Origin: Nitrobacter hamburgensis X14
GTDB lineage: Bacteria; Pseudomonadota; Alphaproteobacteria; Rhizobiales; Xanthobacteraceae
DNA: 64,000 nucleotides
Direction of reading: 5' to 3'
Assembly (NCBI RefSeq): GCF_000013885.1
Contig: NC_007964.1
Span: 62,001-126,000 of the forward strand
Made by a program: the position numbers and the translations under genes
The notes under the pieces: model-generated
Databases searched by the model: none
What the model saw: the letters and a program-made list of their open reading frames with translations, nothing else
What the model was told of the DNA's origin: nothing
Shown here: piece by piece, positions 9,708-18,744 of the stretch
Position numbering within the stretch: the first letter of the stretch is position 1
Layout: every line of letters begins with the position of its first letter

Positions 9708-11036
9708 TTAGCTCGGCTGCGTCCCGTTCTCCGCCAGCACGTGCCCGGCGAGATACAGCGATCCTGCGATCAGGATGCGCGGCGGGATTTCATAGGCGAG
9801 CCGTGCCAGCGATTGCAGCGCGGCCTTGACGTCCGCCGCGGTTTCGGCGCGCATGTCGAGCGCGCGCACCGCATCCGCCAGCACGTCCGGCGGCATCGCG
9901 TTCTCCATATCCGGAATCGGCACGGCGATGACGTGGCGTGTCAGGCCGGTGAAGTTGGCGAGAAAGCCCTTCGCATCCTTGTTGCCCATCATGCCTGCTA
10001 TCACCACCAGCGGCCGCGACACCCGCTCCTCGAGGTCGCCGAGCGCCGCCGCCGCCACCCGACCACCGTCGACATTGTGCCCGCCGTCGAGCCAGAGTTC
10101 GGCGTCGCGTGGCGCCTGATCCACCAGCCGGCCTGACGTCAGCCGCTGCATCCGCGCCGGCCATTCGGCGCCAGTGACGCCGCGCTCGAACGCCGCGGTG
10201 TCGATGCTGAAGCGGTCCTGCGCCCGCAGCGTCGCAATCGCGAGACCGGCGTTGTCGAACTGATGCCGCCCGAACAGCCGCGGCGCGGCGAGGTCGAGCA
10301 GGCCGCGCTCATCCTGATAGACCAGCCGCCCGTGCTCCACACTGACATGCCAGTCCTGGCCGGCTGCGTGCAGAGGGCCGCGCATCTGCTTCGCCCGCTG
10401 CTCGATCACGGCCTGCGCCTCCGGCATTTGCTCCGCAGAGATCACGGGCACGCCGCGCTTGATGATGCCGGCCTTCTCGCCGGCAATCTGCGCCAGCGTG
10501 TCGCCGAGAAATTCGGTGTGGTCGATGCCGATCGGCGTGATGACGCTCGCAAGCGGCGTCTCGACCACGTTGGTGCTGTCGAGCCGGCCGCCGAGGCCGA
10601 CCTCCAGCAGCAGCGCGTCGGCGGGAATTTTCGTAAACAGCAGAAAAGCCGCCGCGGTCTTGATCTCGAATTGGGTGAGGGGCTCGCCGCCGTTGACGCG
10701 CTCGCATTCAAGCAGCGCGTCGCGCAAGTCGTCGTCGCCGACCAGCGTTCCAGCCAGCCGCACGCATTCGTTGAGCCGCACCAGATAGGGCGACGTAAAG
10801 ACATGCACGCGCAAGCCGGCCGCTTCGAGGATCGCGCGCAGGTACGCGACCGTCGAGCCCTTGCCGTTAGTGCCGGCGACATGAATGACCGGCGGCAGCC
10901 TGCGTTCGGGGTGATCGAGCTGTCCGAGGATGCGCCACATCCGATCGAGCGTGAGATCGATCTTTTTCGGATGCAGCTTCGAGATCCGCGCGACGACGTC
11001 GCCAAGCGGCGTTTGTTGGGGCAGAGCAGCGCTCAC
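9708..11036 (-). CDS. folC: Bifunctional folylpolyglutamate synthase / dihydrofolate synthase
   Basis: 442-residue Mur-ligase-family enzyme that adds glutamate to dihydropteroate or folates. The P-loop is HVAGTNGKGSTVAYLRA, followed by GLRVHVFTSPYLVRLNE and the ITPIGIDHTEFLG segment, all standard for FolC. The start is a GTG at 11036 whose GTGA overlaps the accD stop by 4 nt, so translation is coupled to accD; longer frames upstream lie inside accD. The accD-folC pairing downstream of trpBA is a conserved alphaproteobacterial arrangement. Confidence 0.95.
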   Translation of the reverse strand: MSAALPQQTPLGDVVARISKLHPKKIDLTLDRMWRILGQLDHPERRLPPVIHVAGTNGKGSTVAYLRAILEAAGLRVHVFTSPYLVRLNECVRLAGTLVGDDDLRDALLECERVNGGEPLTQFEIKTAAAFLLFTKIPADALLLEVGLGGRLDSTNVVETPLASVITPIGIDHTEFLGDTLAQIAGEKAGIIKRGVPVISAEQMPEAQAVIEQRAKQMRGPLHAAGQDWHVSVEHGRLVYQDERGLLDLAAPRLFGRHQFDNAGLAIATLRAQDRFSIDTAAFERGVTGAEWPARMQRLTSGRLVDQAPRDAELWLDGGHNVDGGRVAAAALGDLEERVSRPLVVIAGMMGNKDAKGFLANFTGLTRHVIAVPIPDMENAMPPDVLADAVRALDMRAETAADVKAALQSLARLAYEIPPRILIAGSLYLAGHVLAENGTQPS

Positions 11037-11977
11037 GCGGGGGGCGCGGATGGCGCGGCCGCTTCCGGGGCGGGCATCGGCTCGGCCGGCTCCTCCGCGG
11101 CGGGCGACGGTTCCGGCGCCGCATCGATCTCCGGCGCCTTGGTCAACAGCCGGCACAGCCGCGCCAGCGTCGGCCGCAAATCGTGACGATGCACCACCAT
11201 GTCGACCATGCCGTGGTCCCTGAGATATTCGGCGCGCTGAAAACCGTTCGGCAGTTTTTCGCGGATGGTCTGCTCGATGACACGCGCTCCGGCGAAGCCG
11301 ATCAGCGCGCCGGGTTCCGCGATCTGGACGTCACCGAGCATCGCATAGGACGCCGTGACGCCGCCGGTGGTCGGATTCGTCAGCACCACGATGTAGGGCT
11401 GGCCGGCCTCGCGCAGCATCTGCACCGCGACCGTGGTGCGTGGCAGTTGCATCAGCGATAGAACGCCTTCCTGCATCCGTGCGCCGCCGGACGCCGCGAA
11501 CACGATAAACGGGCATTGCTTCTCGACCGCGAGTTCGAGGCCGCGCACGATCGCCTCGCCCGCCGCCATTCCGAGCGAGCCTCCCATGAAGTCGAAATCC
11601 TGCACCGCGACCACGACGCCGGCGCCTTCCAGCTTGCCGAAGCCGACCTTCACGGAATCATGGAGCCCGGTCTTGGTGCGTGCATCCTTGATGCGGTCGA
11701 CATACTTGCGCTCGTCGCGGAATTTCAGCGGATCGGCGGTCACCTCGGGCAACGCGACGTCGTACCAAGTCTCGTTATCGAAGATCGACCTCAACCGCGC
11801 GTCCGCGCTCATGCGCATGTGATAGTTGGAGCCGGGGATGACGAACTGGTTGCTCTCGACGTCCTTGTAGAACACGAGCTGTCCGGTATCCGGACACTTG
11901 ATCCAGAGATTCTCCGGCGTCTCCCGCTTGAGGATGTTGCGGATTTTTGGTCGGACGACGTTGGTCAACCAGTTCAT
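11033..11977 (-). CDS. accD: Acetyl-CoA carboxylase, carboxyltransferase beta subunit
   Basis: 314 residues. AccD forms the carboxyltransferase with AccA and makes malonyl-CoA for fatty-acid synthesis. The crotonase-fold core is clear (DFDFMGGSLGMAAGEAI, ASGGARMQEGVLSLMQ, TNPTTGGVTASYAMLGD). The N-terminal zinc-ribbon region keeps only one cysteine (Cys28 in WIKCPDTGQL); the other three positions of the E. coli-type four-cysteine site are replaced, as I recall for other alphaproteobacteria. The C-terminal 40 residues are Pro/Ala/Glu-rich and low complexity. The stop overlaps the folC GTG start. Confidence 0.95.
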   Translation of the reverse strand: MNWLTNVVRPKIRNILKRETPENLWIKCPDTGQLVFYKDVESNQFVIPGSNYHMRMSADARLRSIFDNETWYDVALPEVTADPLKFRDERKYVDRIKDARTKTGLHDSVKVGFGKLEGAGVVVAVQDFDFMGGSLGMAAGEAIVRGLELAVEKQCPFIVFAASGGARMQEGVLSLMQLPRTTVAVQMLREAGQPYIVVLTNPTTGGVTASYAMLGDVQIAEPGALIGFAGARVIEQTIREKLPNGFQRAEYLRDHGMVDMVVHRHDLRPTLARLCRLLTKAPEIDAAPEPSPAAEEPAEPMPAPEAAAPSAPPA

Positions 11978-12163
11978 GCTTTGCTCCGTAACGTCGCACC
12001 ATCAAGCGACGGTCCGAACCGGGTGAAGGGTTTCTATCGCGATTATGGCGAGGAAGCGACCCCTTACAGAATCAGCGTCAACCCCGGGTGAACTTCGAAT
12101 TCGGGACGCTGCATAGATGCGGCTCGGCTCCCTCTCCCGCAAGGGGCGGAGGGTCGAAACCGG

Positions 12164-13000
12164 CTATTCCGCTGCCTGTCTGGCGGACCGTACGCCCGCG
12201 GCCAGCGCCGCCGCGAGATCGGCGACCGCGTTAACCGTTTTGGCCGTCGCCTTGCCCTCAGCGTCGAGGCTGCCGCTGAGGGCGTCGACCAGCGCCGAGC
12301 CGACCACCGCGCCGTCGGAGCGCTCGGCGATGCCGCGCGCGGCATCGGCGGTGCGGATGCCGAAGCCGACGCAAACCGGCAAAGTGGTATGGCGCTTGAT
12401 GCGGGCAACGGCCGCGCCGACGGCTGTCGAATCCGCCGCCGCACTGCCGGTGATCCCGGTGATGGAAACGTAGTAAACGAAGCCGGACGTATTCGCGAGC
12501 ACCGCCGGCAGCCGCTTGTCGTCGGTGGTCGGTGTCGCGAGGCGAATGAAGTTCAGCCCGGCCTTCATCGCCGGGATGCACAGCTCGGAGTCTTCCTCCG
12601 GCGGCAGATCGACGACGATGAGGCCGTCGACGCCGGCAGCCTTCGCATCGGTGAGAAACTTCTCGACGCCATAGATGTAGATCGGGTTGTAATAGCCCAT
12701 CAGCACGACCGGCGTCGAACCCTCGCCTTTGCGGAAGTCGTGGATCATCTGCAGCGTCCTGGTCACGGTCATGCCCGCATTGAGCGCGCGACGGCCGGCG
12801 GCCTGGACCGCCGGACCGTCCGCCATCGGATCGGTGAAGGGCATTCCGATTTCAATGATGTCGGCGCCGGCCTTCGGCAGCGCCTTGATGATGGCGAGCG
12901 AGGTCGCGGGGTCCGGGTCGCCGCCCATCAGAAAGGTAACGAAGGCCGAACGGCCCTGCTTTTTCAGTTCGGCAAAACGCGTGTCGATGCGGGTGGTCAC
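12164..13000 (-). CDS. trpA: Tryptophan synthase alpha subunit
   Basis: 278-residue TIM-barrel enzyme that cleaves indole-3-glycerol phosphate to indole and passes it to TrpB. Catalytic Glu lies in IIEIGMPFTDPMADGP together with the Asp of the same segment; VVDLPPEE, YYVSITGITG and GFGIRTADAA (phosphate loop) follow. The GTG start at 13000 overlaps the trpB stop by 4 nt (GTGA). Longer frames run back into trpB and are not credible. A G/C hairpin without a T run (12128-12153) lies just after the stop and may help end the transcript. Confidence 0.96.
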   Translation of the reverse strand: MTTRIDTRFAELKKQGRSAFVTFLMGGDPDPATSLAIIKALPKAGADIIEIGMPFTDPMADGPAVQAAGRRALNAGMTVTRTLQMIHDFRKGEGSTPVVLMGYYNPIYIYGVEKFLTDAKAAGVDGLIVVDLPPEEDSELCIPAMKAGLNFIRLATPTTDDKRLPAVLANTSGFVYYVSITGITGSAAADSTAVGAAVARIKRHTTLPVCVGFGIRTADAARGIAERSDGAVVGSALVDALSGSLDAEGKATAKTVNAVADLAAALAAGVRSARQAAE

Positions 13001-14241
13001 TTTCTTCTGCCCTTCAGGATATCGCCGACCTGCGGCACGTCCTTGTCGCCGCGGCCCGAGAGATTGACCACCATCAGGTGATCCTTCGGCCGTTCGGGCG
13101 CGAGTTCGACGACGCGCGCGATCGCATGCGCCGATTCCAGCGCCGGGATGATGCCCTCCAGCCGCGACAGCAACTGAAACGCGCTGAGCGCTTCCTCGTC
13201 GGTCGCGGAAAGATATGTCACGCGGCCGGTTTCGTGCAGCCATGAATGTTCCGGCCCGATGCCGGGATAATCCAATCCTGCGGAAATCGAATGCGCGTCC
13301 TGGATCTGGCCGTCGTCATTCATCAAAAGATAGGTGCGGTTGCCGTGCAGCACGCCGGGCCGCCCCCCGGTGAGCGAGGCCGCGTGCAGCTTGTCGAGGC
13401 CGTGGCCCGCCGCCTCGACGCCGAAAATCTCCACCGAGGAATCGTCGAGGAAGGGATGGAACAGTCCCATCGCATTGGAGCCGCCGCCGATGCAGGCGAT
13501 CAGCGAATCCGGCAGCCGTCCCTCGGCCTCCTGCATCTGTGCGCGCGTCTCGTCGCCGATGATCGACTGGAAGTCGCGCACCATCATCGGATAGGGATGC
13601 GGCCCCGCCACCGTGCCGATGCAATAGAAGGTGTTATGCACGTTGGTGACCCAGTCGCGCAGCGCCTCGTTCATCGCATCCTTCAGCGTGCGGGTACCGG
13701 ACTGCACCGGCACCACTTTGGCGCCCAGCATTTCCATGCGGATGACGTTGGGCTCCTGCCGCGCCACGTCCACCGCGCCCATGTAGACCACGCATTCGAG
13801 ACCGAAGCGCGCGCATAGCGTCGCGGTCGCCACGCCGTGCTGGCCGGCACCGGTCTCGGCGATGATCCGCTTCTTGCCCATGCGCCGCGCCACCAGAATC
13901 TGGCCGAGCACATTGTTGACCTTGTGCGAACCGGTGTGATTGAGCTCTTCGCGCTTGAGGTAGACCTTCGCGCCGCCGGCGCGGCCGGAAGCCGCGGAGA
14001 TGTCCCGAAGATGCTCGGTCAGACGCTCGGCGAAATACAGCGGCGACGGACGGCCGATGTAGTCCTTGCGATAGCCGGCCATGTCGCGCTGGAACGCGGC
14101 ATCGGCCCTGGCCTCAGTATAGGCCTTCTCCAGATCGAGGATCAGCGGCATCAGCGTTTCCGCGACGAAGCGGCCGCCGAAAATGCCGAAGTGCCCGCGC
14201 GCATCGGGACCGGAGCGGAAGGAATTGGGGAGAGAATTCAT
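12997..14241 (-). CDS. trpB: Tryptophan synthase beta subunit
   Basis: 414 residues. PLP enzyme that joins indole and serine to give tryptophan. The PLP lysine is in LNHTGSHKVNNVLGQ, the phosphate-binding loop is IGGGSNAMGLFHPF, and GRPSPLYFAERLTEHL lies near the N-terminus. The ATG at 14241 has GAAGGG five bases upstream; a GTG at 14247 is the alternative. A palindromic repeat separates it from trpF upstream, so trpF and trpBA are on one strand but not tightly packed; trpA follows with a 4-nt overlap. Confidence 0.96.
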   Translation of the reverse strand: MNSLPNSFRSGPDARGHFGIFGGRFVAETLMPLILDLEKAYTEARADAAFQRDMAGYRKDYIGRPSPLYFAERLTEHLRDISAASGRAGGAKVYLKREELNHTGSHKVNNVLGQILVARRMGKKRIIAETGAGQHGVATATLCARFGLECVVYMGAVDVARQEPNVIRMEMLGAKVVPVQSGTRTLKDAMNEALRDWVTNVHNTFYCIGTVAGPHPYPMMVRDFQSIIGDETRAQMQEAEGRLPDSLIACIGGGSNAMGLFHPFLDDSSVEIFGVEAAGHGLDKLHAASLTGGRPGVLHGNRTYLLMNDDGQIQDAHSISAGLDYPGIGPEHSWLHETGRVTYLSATDEEALSAFQLLSRLEGIIPALESAHAIARVVELAPERPKDHLMVVNLSGRGDKDVPQVGDILKGRRK

Positions 14242-14251
14242 TGTCACCCTT

Positions 14252-14368
14252 CGTCATGGCCGGATTTATTCCGGCCATCCACGTCTTGCTTGTTGTGAAT
14301 CCCGACAGACGGTGCCCAGTACGCAGACAATTCTACGTCGTTTGCAACTGCTATGGCCGGACATGACG
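14252..14368. repeat. CGTCATG-GCCGG palindromic repeat
   Basis: Begins CGTCATGGCCGG with an inner hairpin CCGGATTTATTCCGG and ends CTATGGCCGGACATGACG. It fills almost the whole trpF-trpB gap. Related copies in the window are at 22070, 25789, 45880, 48932, 58133 and 58305; the arms differ between copies (TGCCCGG, GGCCGG, CACCGG) but stay complementary. Confidence 0.7.
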
Positions 14369-14388
14369 ACTGCTGTCGTTCTGCGAGA

Positions 14389-15066
14389 CTACCCCACATG
14401 CGAGGTCGCTTCGCGCAGGTTGATTTCCGCCGCGCGCGCGGCGCGGATGAAATCCCCGATCATTCCGGCATCCTTGACCCCCGGCGCGCTTTCCACGCCC
14501 GAGGAGACATCGACGCCGCCGGCGCGGGTGGTCCGGACCGCGGCGTCGACGTTGCCTGCAGTGAGCCCACCCGACAGCATGAACGGAATTCCGGGAGCCA
14601 GATTTTCCAGAAGGCGCCAGTCGAAGGGCACGCCGAGTCCGCCGGGGCGGGTGGCGTCCTTCGGCGGATGCGCATCGAACAAAACGCGGTCGGCGACGGC
14701 GGCATAGCCGGGCAGCGCCGCAAGATCGCCGGCGGTCTCAATACCGATCGCTTTCATAATCGGCAGCCCGAAGGTCCGCTTGATCTCGCGGATGCGGGCC
14801 ACGGTTTCCTTGCCGTGCAATTGCAGCAGATCCGGCCGCAAGGCCTCAATGATGCCGCCCAGCGTCGCGTCGTCGGCATCGACGGTCAGCGCGACCTTGC
14901 CAGCACGGCCGCGCACCTGCGCACCGAGTTCGCGCGCGCGCGAAAGATCGAGATGCCGCGGCGACGGCGGAAAGAATACGAAGCCCACCATATCGGCGCC
15001 GCCCTGCAGCGTCACGTCGAGCGTCGCAGGGGTGGACAGGCCGCATATCTTGACGATCAGGGACAT
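14389..15066 (-). CDS. trpF: Phosphoribosylanthranilate isomerase
   Basis: 225-residue TIM-barrel enzyme of tryptophan synthesis. The N-terminal LIVKICGL motif holds the catalytic general-base Cys (Cys8), DLLQLHGKET and VLFDAHPP follow, and the phosphate site is FMLSGGLTAGNV with GVDVSSGVES. It lies upstream of trpB and trpA on the same strand, giving the common alphaproteobacterial trpF-trpB-trpA-accD-folC order. Confidence 0.95.
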   Translation of the reverse strand: MSLIVKICGLSTPATLDVTLQGGADMVGFVFFPPSPRHLDLSRARELGAQVRGRAGKVALTVDADDATLGGIIEALRPDLLQLHGKETVARIREIKRTFGLPIMKAIGIETAGDLAALPGYAAVADRVLFDAHPPKDATRPGGLGVPFDWRLLENLAPGIPFMLSGGLTAGNVDAAVRTTRAGGVDVSSGVESAPGVKDAGMIGDFIRAARAAEINLREATSHVG

Positions 15067-15220
15067 GGTCTCGAACGATCCGGCGCAAGCCTGACAACCG
15101 GCGGAAACCGGCCGGTTTCGGGCATCAGGCGCGATGGGCGGGTTCTACAACGTCGCGCGCGGCTTGTCTCGCCCACGCGTGGGGACCTCTCGGACGATCT
15201 CTTCCCTTGCGGCTGGATAC

Positions 15221-15336
15221 TCGATCACGATGATTCTGGATCGAATCGATCCAAAATCATGAACGTGATCGATCCCAGTATTTTGAGAAGCGGGATGCGG
15301 CGGAAAACCGCTACACACTTTTCCTCATCCCGCTCC
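15221..15336. repeat. Two-hairpin repeat with divergent core
   Basis: First hairpin: CGATCACG (15221 onward) pairs with CGTGATCG and GGATCGAATCGATCC lies between. Second hairpin: AGCGGGATG ... CATCCCGCT around 15289-15334. On the minus strand its centre reads GTGTGTAGCGGTTTTCC, which aligns with the GTGGATACCGGTTCGCG core of the main repeat family. No gene is seen between 15067 and 15343. Confidence 0.7.
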
Positions 15337-15343
15337 AGGGTCG

Positions 15344-15691
15344 CTATCCGGCCCGGCGCGTCAGGTCCGGCAGCCGCTGCGTATCGCGCGACTCCCAGCG
15401 TGATCGCAAATCGGCCAGTTCCACGCGTGCCTCCCGCGCATCGGTCTCGTACTGGCGCGCCGTGTGACGCCAGCGGCGCTGCCCGAACCAGGTCGCGACG
15501 CTCCCGGCCACCACGCCGAAAATCGCAACCGCAATGATGAGGACGAACAGCGGCAGCGTGACGCCGGCCAGCGGGTCGCTCGCATCGAAGGGATCGAACG
15601 TCACTGTCACCAGATGACGGTTCGCGAACGCAAACACGATGAAAAGGACACCAAGCGGAATCAGGACCAAGCCGGTCAGGAATTTGCGCAT
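15344..15691 (-). CDS. LapA-domain (DUF1049) inner-membrane protein
   Basis: 115 residues with two predicted membrane helices (about residues 4-23 and 40-64) and a basic, probably coiled-coil C-terminal tail rich in Arg and Glu. This matches the small LapA/YciS family, which in E. coli acts with LapB in control of lipopolysaccharide synthesis; no LapB is seen here, so function is unconfirmed. The start MRKFLTGL at 15691 has GAGAGAG upstream; an in-frame codon 11 residues earlier has no such site. It is 85 nt downstream of ihfB, often its neighbour in this order. Confidence 0.75.
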   Translation of the reverse strand: MRKFLTGLVLIPLGVLFIVFAFANRHLVTVTFDPFDASDPLAGVTLPLFVLIIAVAIFGVVAGSVATWFGQRRWRHTARQYETDAREARVELADLRSRWESRDTQRLPDLTRRAG

Positions 15692-15776
15692 GATCTCTCT
15701 CGCGACGGCAGTATCAAGCAACACTCATGCCGGCAGATTCGCTTGCCGATTCATGGGGCCACTCTGGTGAATGTTC

Positions 15777-16082
15777 CTATGCGCTCGCTTCGCTCGTCGC
15801 ATTCTCGCGATTGAGCCGCTCGCGCATTTCCTTGCCGGTCTTGAAAAACGGTACACTCTTCTGATCGACCGGGACGTGTTCTCCCGTGCGCGGATTGCGA
15901 CCCGCGCGCGCGGGACGATGTTTGACCGAGAACGCACCGAAACCACGCAGCTCGACGCGATCACCCCGCGCCAGCGCGGTAACAATCTCGTCGAGAATCG
16001 CGTTCACGATGTTCTCCACATCCCTCTGATAGAGGTGCGGGTTGTGCTCGGCGATGCGCTGAACGAGTTCGGATTTGATCAT
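15777..16082 (-). CDS. ihfB: Integration host factor beta subunit
   Basis: 101-residue HU/IHF family protein. The family signature is complete (ELRGFGAFSVKHRPARAGRN), as are the dimer core VENIVNAILDEIVTAL and the DNA-intercalating arm proline region RNPRTGEHVPV. It bends DNA as a heterodimer with IhfA. The length and the N-terminal MIKSELVQRI match IhfB rather than HU. It begins at ATG 16082. The 168 nt upstream contain no gene. Confidence 0.92.
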   Translation of the reverse strand: MIKSELVQRIAEHNPHLYQRDVENIVNAILDEIVTALARGDRVELRGFGAFSVKHRPARAGRNPRTGEHVPVDQKSVPFFKTGKEMRERLNRENATSEASA

Positions 16083-16250
16083 CAAGACTGGGACCCGTGC
16101 GTGGGAGAGCCCATTTCCGTGAAAATGGTCAGGACTGTCAAGCCGCTAAATGCGATTCGGACAGTTAGCGAAGCCGCCGCGACGGCCCGCGCCGCAGCAG
16201 CGAAGGTTTTTCGCAGCGCGAAAAATGCCCGCACGCGCGCGATTCGAGCC

Positions 16251-17228
16251 TCAATTCGACGGCGCAGGCTGCCATAACGCCAGCATTCCGTCGAGGCCCA
16301 GTCGATCTGCCGCTCGCACGATGCCGGTCTGCTCGACCTGCCGCGCGATGCTGCTCAATCCCAGCGCATCGAAGGTCACTGAGGCGGCGGTGCGCAGAAA
16401 CGTCATGTCGCCGAAGCGCGGCGACAGCTTGAAATCGCGCACCGGAAGGTCGGGCGTGATCTTCTTCTCGGCCACAAGCCACGCGATCGCGGCCTTCTCG
16501 TCGCCGAGTTGATCGATCAACTTGAGGTCGACCGCCTGCCGTCCGGTGAAAACACGGCCGTCGGCGACCTTTTCGAGTTGCCCGTTGTCCATGCCGCGCC
16601 GCGTCTGTACCAGACCGCGGAACCAGGCGTAGGAATCCTTCACCAGGGCATCGAGGGCGGCCCGCGCCTCCGGGCTGGTCGGCTCAAAGCCGTTCGGGGC
16701 CGCCTTCAGCGGCGACGATTTCACTTCTTCGACCTTGACCCCGACCGTTTTCAGAAGATCGGTGAAATTCGGATACTGAAACAGCACGCCGATCGAGCCC
16801 ACCAGCGCCGTCTGCTGTGCGATGATGTGATCGGAGGCGAGCGCGGCGATATATCCGCCCGACGCGCAGAGCCCATCCACCACCACGACCATCGGCTTCT
16901 TCGCCTTCAGGCGCATCAGGGCATCGTAGAGTTGTTCGGACCCGGCGGTGGTGCCACCCGGCGAATTGATGTGCACGATGACCGCGGGCGCGTTCGACTT
17001 ACCCAACCGCTCCAGCGCCTCGACGCGATTCTGATCGTTGCGGATCAGACCCTCGATATTGACGCGCTGAATCGCGCTCGCGCCGGTCAGCGCGCGGCCC
17101 CACGGCGTGGCATAGGCCCCGACCGCGACAACCGCGGCGATCGCGATCAATACCGACGCCACGCGCCAAAAGGTGAGCTTGCGGCGCAACCTGCGGCGAT
17201 CGACGATCACATCGGACTCAATCGACAT
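16251..17228 (-). CDS. sppA: Signal peptide peptidase SppA (short form)
   Basis: 325-residue inner-membrane serine protease that degrades cleaved signal peptides. One N-terminal membrane helix lies at about residues 20-40. The catalytic Ser-Lys dyad is visible as Ser123 (DGLCASGGYIAAL) and Lys175 (SSPLKAAPNG); the spacing of 52 residues equals that of the Bacillus enzyme. HINSPGGTTAGSEQL supplies the oxyanion region. The protein is about half the size of E. coli SppA, as expected for the single-domain type. A set of tandem 16-nt repeats lies 63-110 nt upstream of the start. Confidence 0.92.
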   Translation of the reverse strand: MSIESDVIVDRRRLRRKLTFWRVASVLIAIAAVVAVGAYATPWGRALTGASAIQRVNIEGLIRNDQNRVEALERLGKSNAPAVIVHINSPGGTTAGSEQLYDALMRLKAKKPMVVVVDGLCASGGYIAALASDHIIAQQTALVGSIGVLFQYPNFTDLLKTVGVKVEEVKSSPLKAAPNGFEPTSPEARAALDALVKDSYAWFRGLVQTRRGMDNGQLEKVADGRVFTGRQAVDLKLIDQLGDEKAAIAWLVAEKKITPDLPVRDFKLSPRFGDMTFLRTAASVTFDALGLSSIARQVEQTGIVRAADRLGLDGMLALWQPAPSN

Positions 17229-17290
17229 CGAAAATTCTCCTCAAGGACTGCGACCAGGGCTCGCACCGTGACGTGCGCATGGATGGCGTT

Positions 17291-17338
17291 GACTTGAACC
17301 AACCCGGACTTGAACCAACCAGGATTTGAGCTGACCAG
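17291..17338. repeat. Three tandem 16-nt repeats upstream of sppA
   Basis: Units GACTTGAACCAACCCG (17291-17306), GACTTGAACCAACCAG (17307-17322) and GATTTGAGCTGACCAG (17323-17338). The first two differ at one base; the third has several changes. They lie in the 182-nt gap before sppA and could be direct operator repeats or simple slippage products. Confidence 0.75.
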
Positions 17339-17410
17339 GCTATACCAATTGCGGCGCAATATGAAGAAAGCAAGGCCGATCCCGGGCCGTCGCCGCAAAG
17401 GCCGGAAACG

Positions 17411-18151
17411 CTACCGGCTGCGCCGATCCGGCGCGATCAGCTCGGGCCGCGGTCCCGACAACCGCTTGTGCATGTGGACCATGAAAGCCATGCCGAACAG
17501 CGGCGTTGCCAGGTTGACGATCGGAATCGCCACGAAGGCCGCGATGATGAGGCCACCCAGGAACACCGTAGAGGCGTTGTCGCGGCGCATCGCCTTGGCC
17601 TCCGCCGGCGAGCGAAACCGCATCGCCGCAAGTTCGAAATATTCCCGGCCGAGCAGCCACGCGGTGGCGATGAAGAAGGCGATGAAGCCGGCGCCGGCCA
17701 CGAACACGAACGGCAGCGCGATCAGGTAGACGAGCAGCGTCAGCAGCGCGGTCTTGACGCCCTCGGTCATGGCGAGGCCGAACGGCAGCGGCGCGCCTGA
17801 ATGCTCAGCCGGATAATGCTCGCGCTCGACGATCTCGCCGACGTCGTCGACAAACACGCCCGCGACCAGCGAGCTGATCGTCGGCATCAGAAACACCGCG
17901 CCGAACACGATGCCGAAGCCCGCGGCGATCGAAACGATCCAGGCCAGGATGTTGAGCGGCGTGTGGAAGGTCGGCCCGAGCACGGTCTCGGCCCAAAGCT
18001 CGCCGGAGCCGGCAAGCCAGCTCAAAAGCCGCTGCAGCCCGACCGCGGACACGGCGATCAGCACCAGCGCGAGCCCGATGACGCGCCACAGGATGGCTCG
18101 CATCGGCGGCGACAGAATCTGCGCGAGGGCCTTGACAGCGGCGCCGATCAT
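17411..18151 (-). CDS. EI24/CysZ-family membrane protein
   Basis: 246 residues with several hydrophobic segments (about 20-40, 65-95, 135-165 and 195-225), resembling the EI24 domain shared with the sulfate permease CysZ. CysZ imports sulfate in E. coli, but no cysteine-synthesis genes are nearby, so transport of sulfate here is unproven. The chosen start MIGAAVKAL at 18151 removes an Arg-rich leader of 34 residues that does not look like a membrane protein N-terminus and has no ribosome site. It is 99 nt downstream of the redoxin gene, same strand. Confidence 0.7.
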   Translation of the reverse strand: MIGAAVKALAQILSPPMRAILWRVIGLALVLIAVSAVGLQRLLSWLAGSGELWAETVLGPTFHTPLNILAWIVSIAAGFGIVFGAVFLMPTISSLVAGVFVDDVGEIVEREHYPAEHSGAPLPFGLAMTEGVKTALLTLLVYLIALPFVFVAGAGFIAFFIATAWLLGREYFELAAMRFRSPAEAKAMRRDNASTVFLGGLIIAAFVAIPIVNLATPLFGMAFMVHMHKRLSGPRPELIAPDRRSR

Positions 18152-18249
18152 GATGGTCAGTTTCCGGTGAACCCTGCGCTCAGATAAACGCCGCGGCTCG
18201 CGCCGGCAAGGGCGCGGATCGGCGCGGATGCCGCAGCCGGACTCAGCGG

Positions 18250-18744
18250 TCACGCCTTGGCGGCATAGGTCTGCGCGCCCGCAAGTTCGGCCGCGATCAT
18301 GGCGCCGAGCGCCATGTCGCTCTGCTGGCCGAAGCCGTGATGAACGATGCGGCCGTCGCGGCCGATCAGGATGCTGGTCGGCGTGCCCTGCATCCGATAG
18401 CGGCTCATGGTGACCGGCAGCGGGGTGCCTTCGCCGGCGGCGTCGACACCGATCGGAAACGTCAGCCCATATTCGTGAATGAAGGCTTGAAGCGAAACCG
18501 GCGTCATCGCGGCGTGATGTTCGAACACCGTGTGCAGGCCGATCACCTGGAGGTCGGTCGCCTTGAACAGCTCAAAGGCGCGCTGCGTCTGCGGCGTGCC
18601 ATGCGCGACGCAGCCGGGACACAGCATCTGGAAGGCATGGAGCAGCACCGGGCGGCCGCGCAGCGCGGCCAGCGTCAGCGGTTCGCCGGTGTTGAACCAT
18701 TGCGACACGGCAAGTTCGGGAGCGGGGACGTCGGCGCCGGTCAT
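18250..18744 (-). CDS. Redoxin (AhpC/TSA or TlpA-like) family protein
   Basis: 164-residue thioredoxin-fold protein with the motif HAFQMLCPGCVAHGTPQ, giving cysteines 42 and 45 in a C-P-G-C arrangement. VGLHTVFEHH and QGTPTSILIGRDGRIVHH (cis-Pro region) are typical of redoxins. There is no signal peptide, so it probably acts in the cytoplasm as a thiol oxidoreductase or peroxiredoxin-like enzyme; the substrate is unknown. The start ATG overlaps the stop of the upstream hydrolase gene by 4 nt (ATGA), so the pair is co-translated. Confidence 0.75.
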   Translation of the reverse strand: MTGADVPAPELAVSQWFNTGEPLTLAALRGRPVLLHAFQMLCPGCVAHGTPQTQRAFELFKATDLQVIGLHTVFEHHAAMTPVSLQAFIHEYGLTFPIGVDAAGEGTPLPVTMSRYRMQGTPTSILIGRDGRIVHHGFGQQSDMALGAMIAAELAGAQTYAAKA

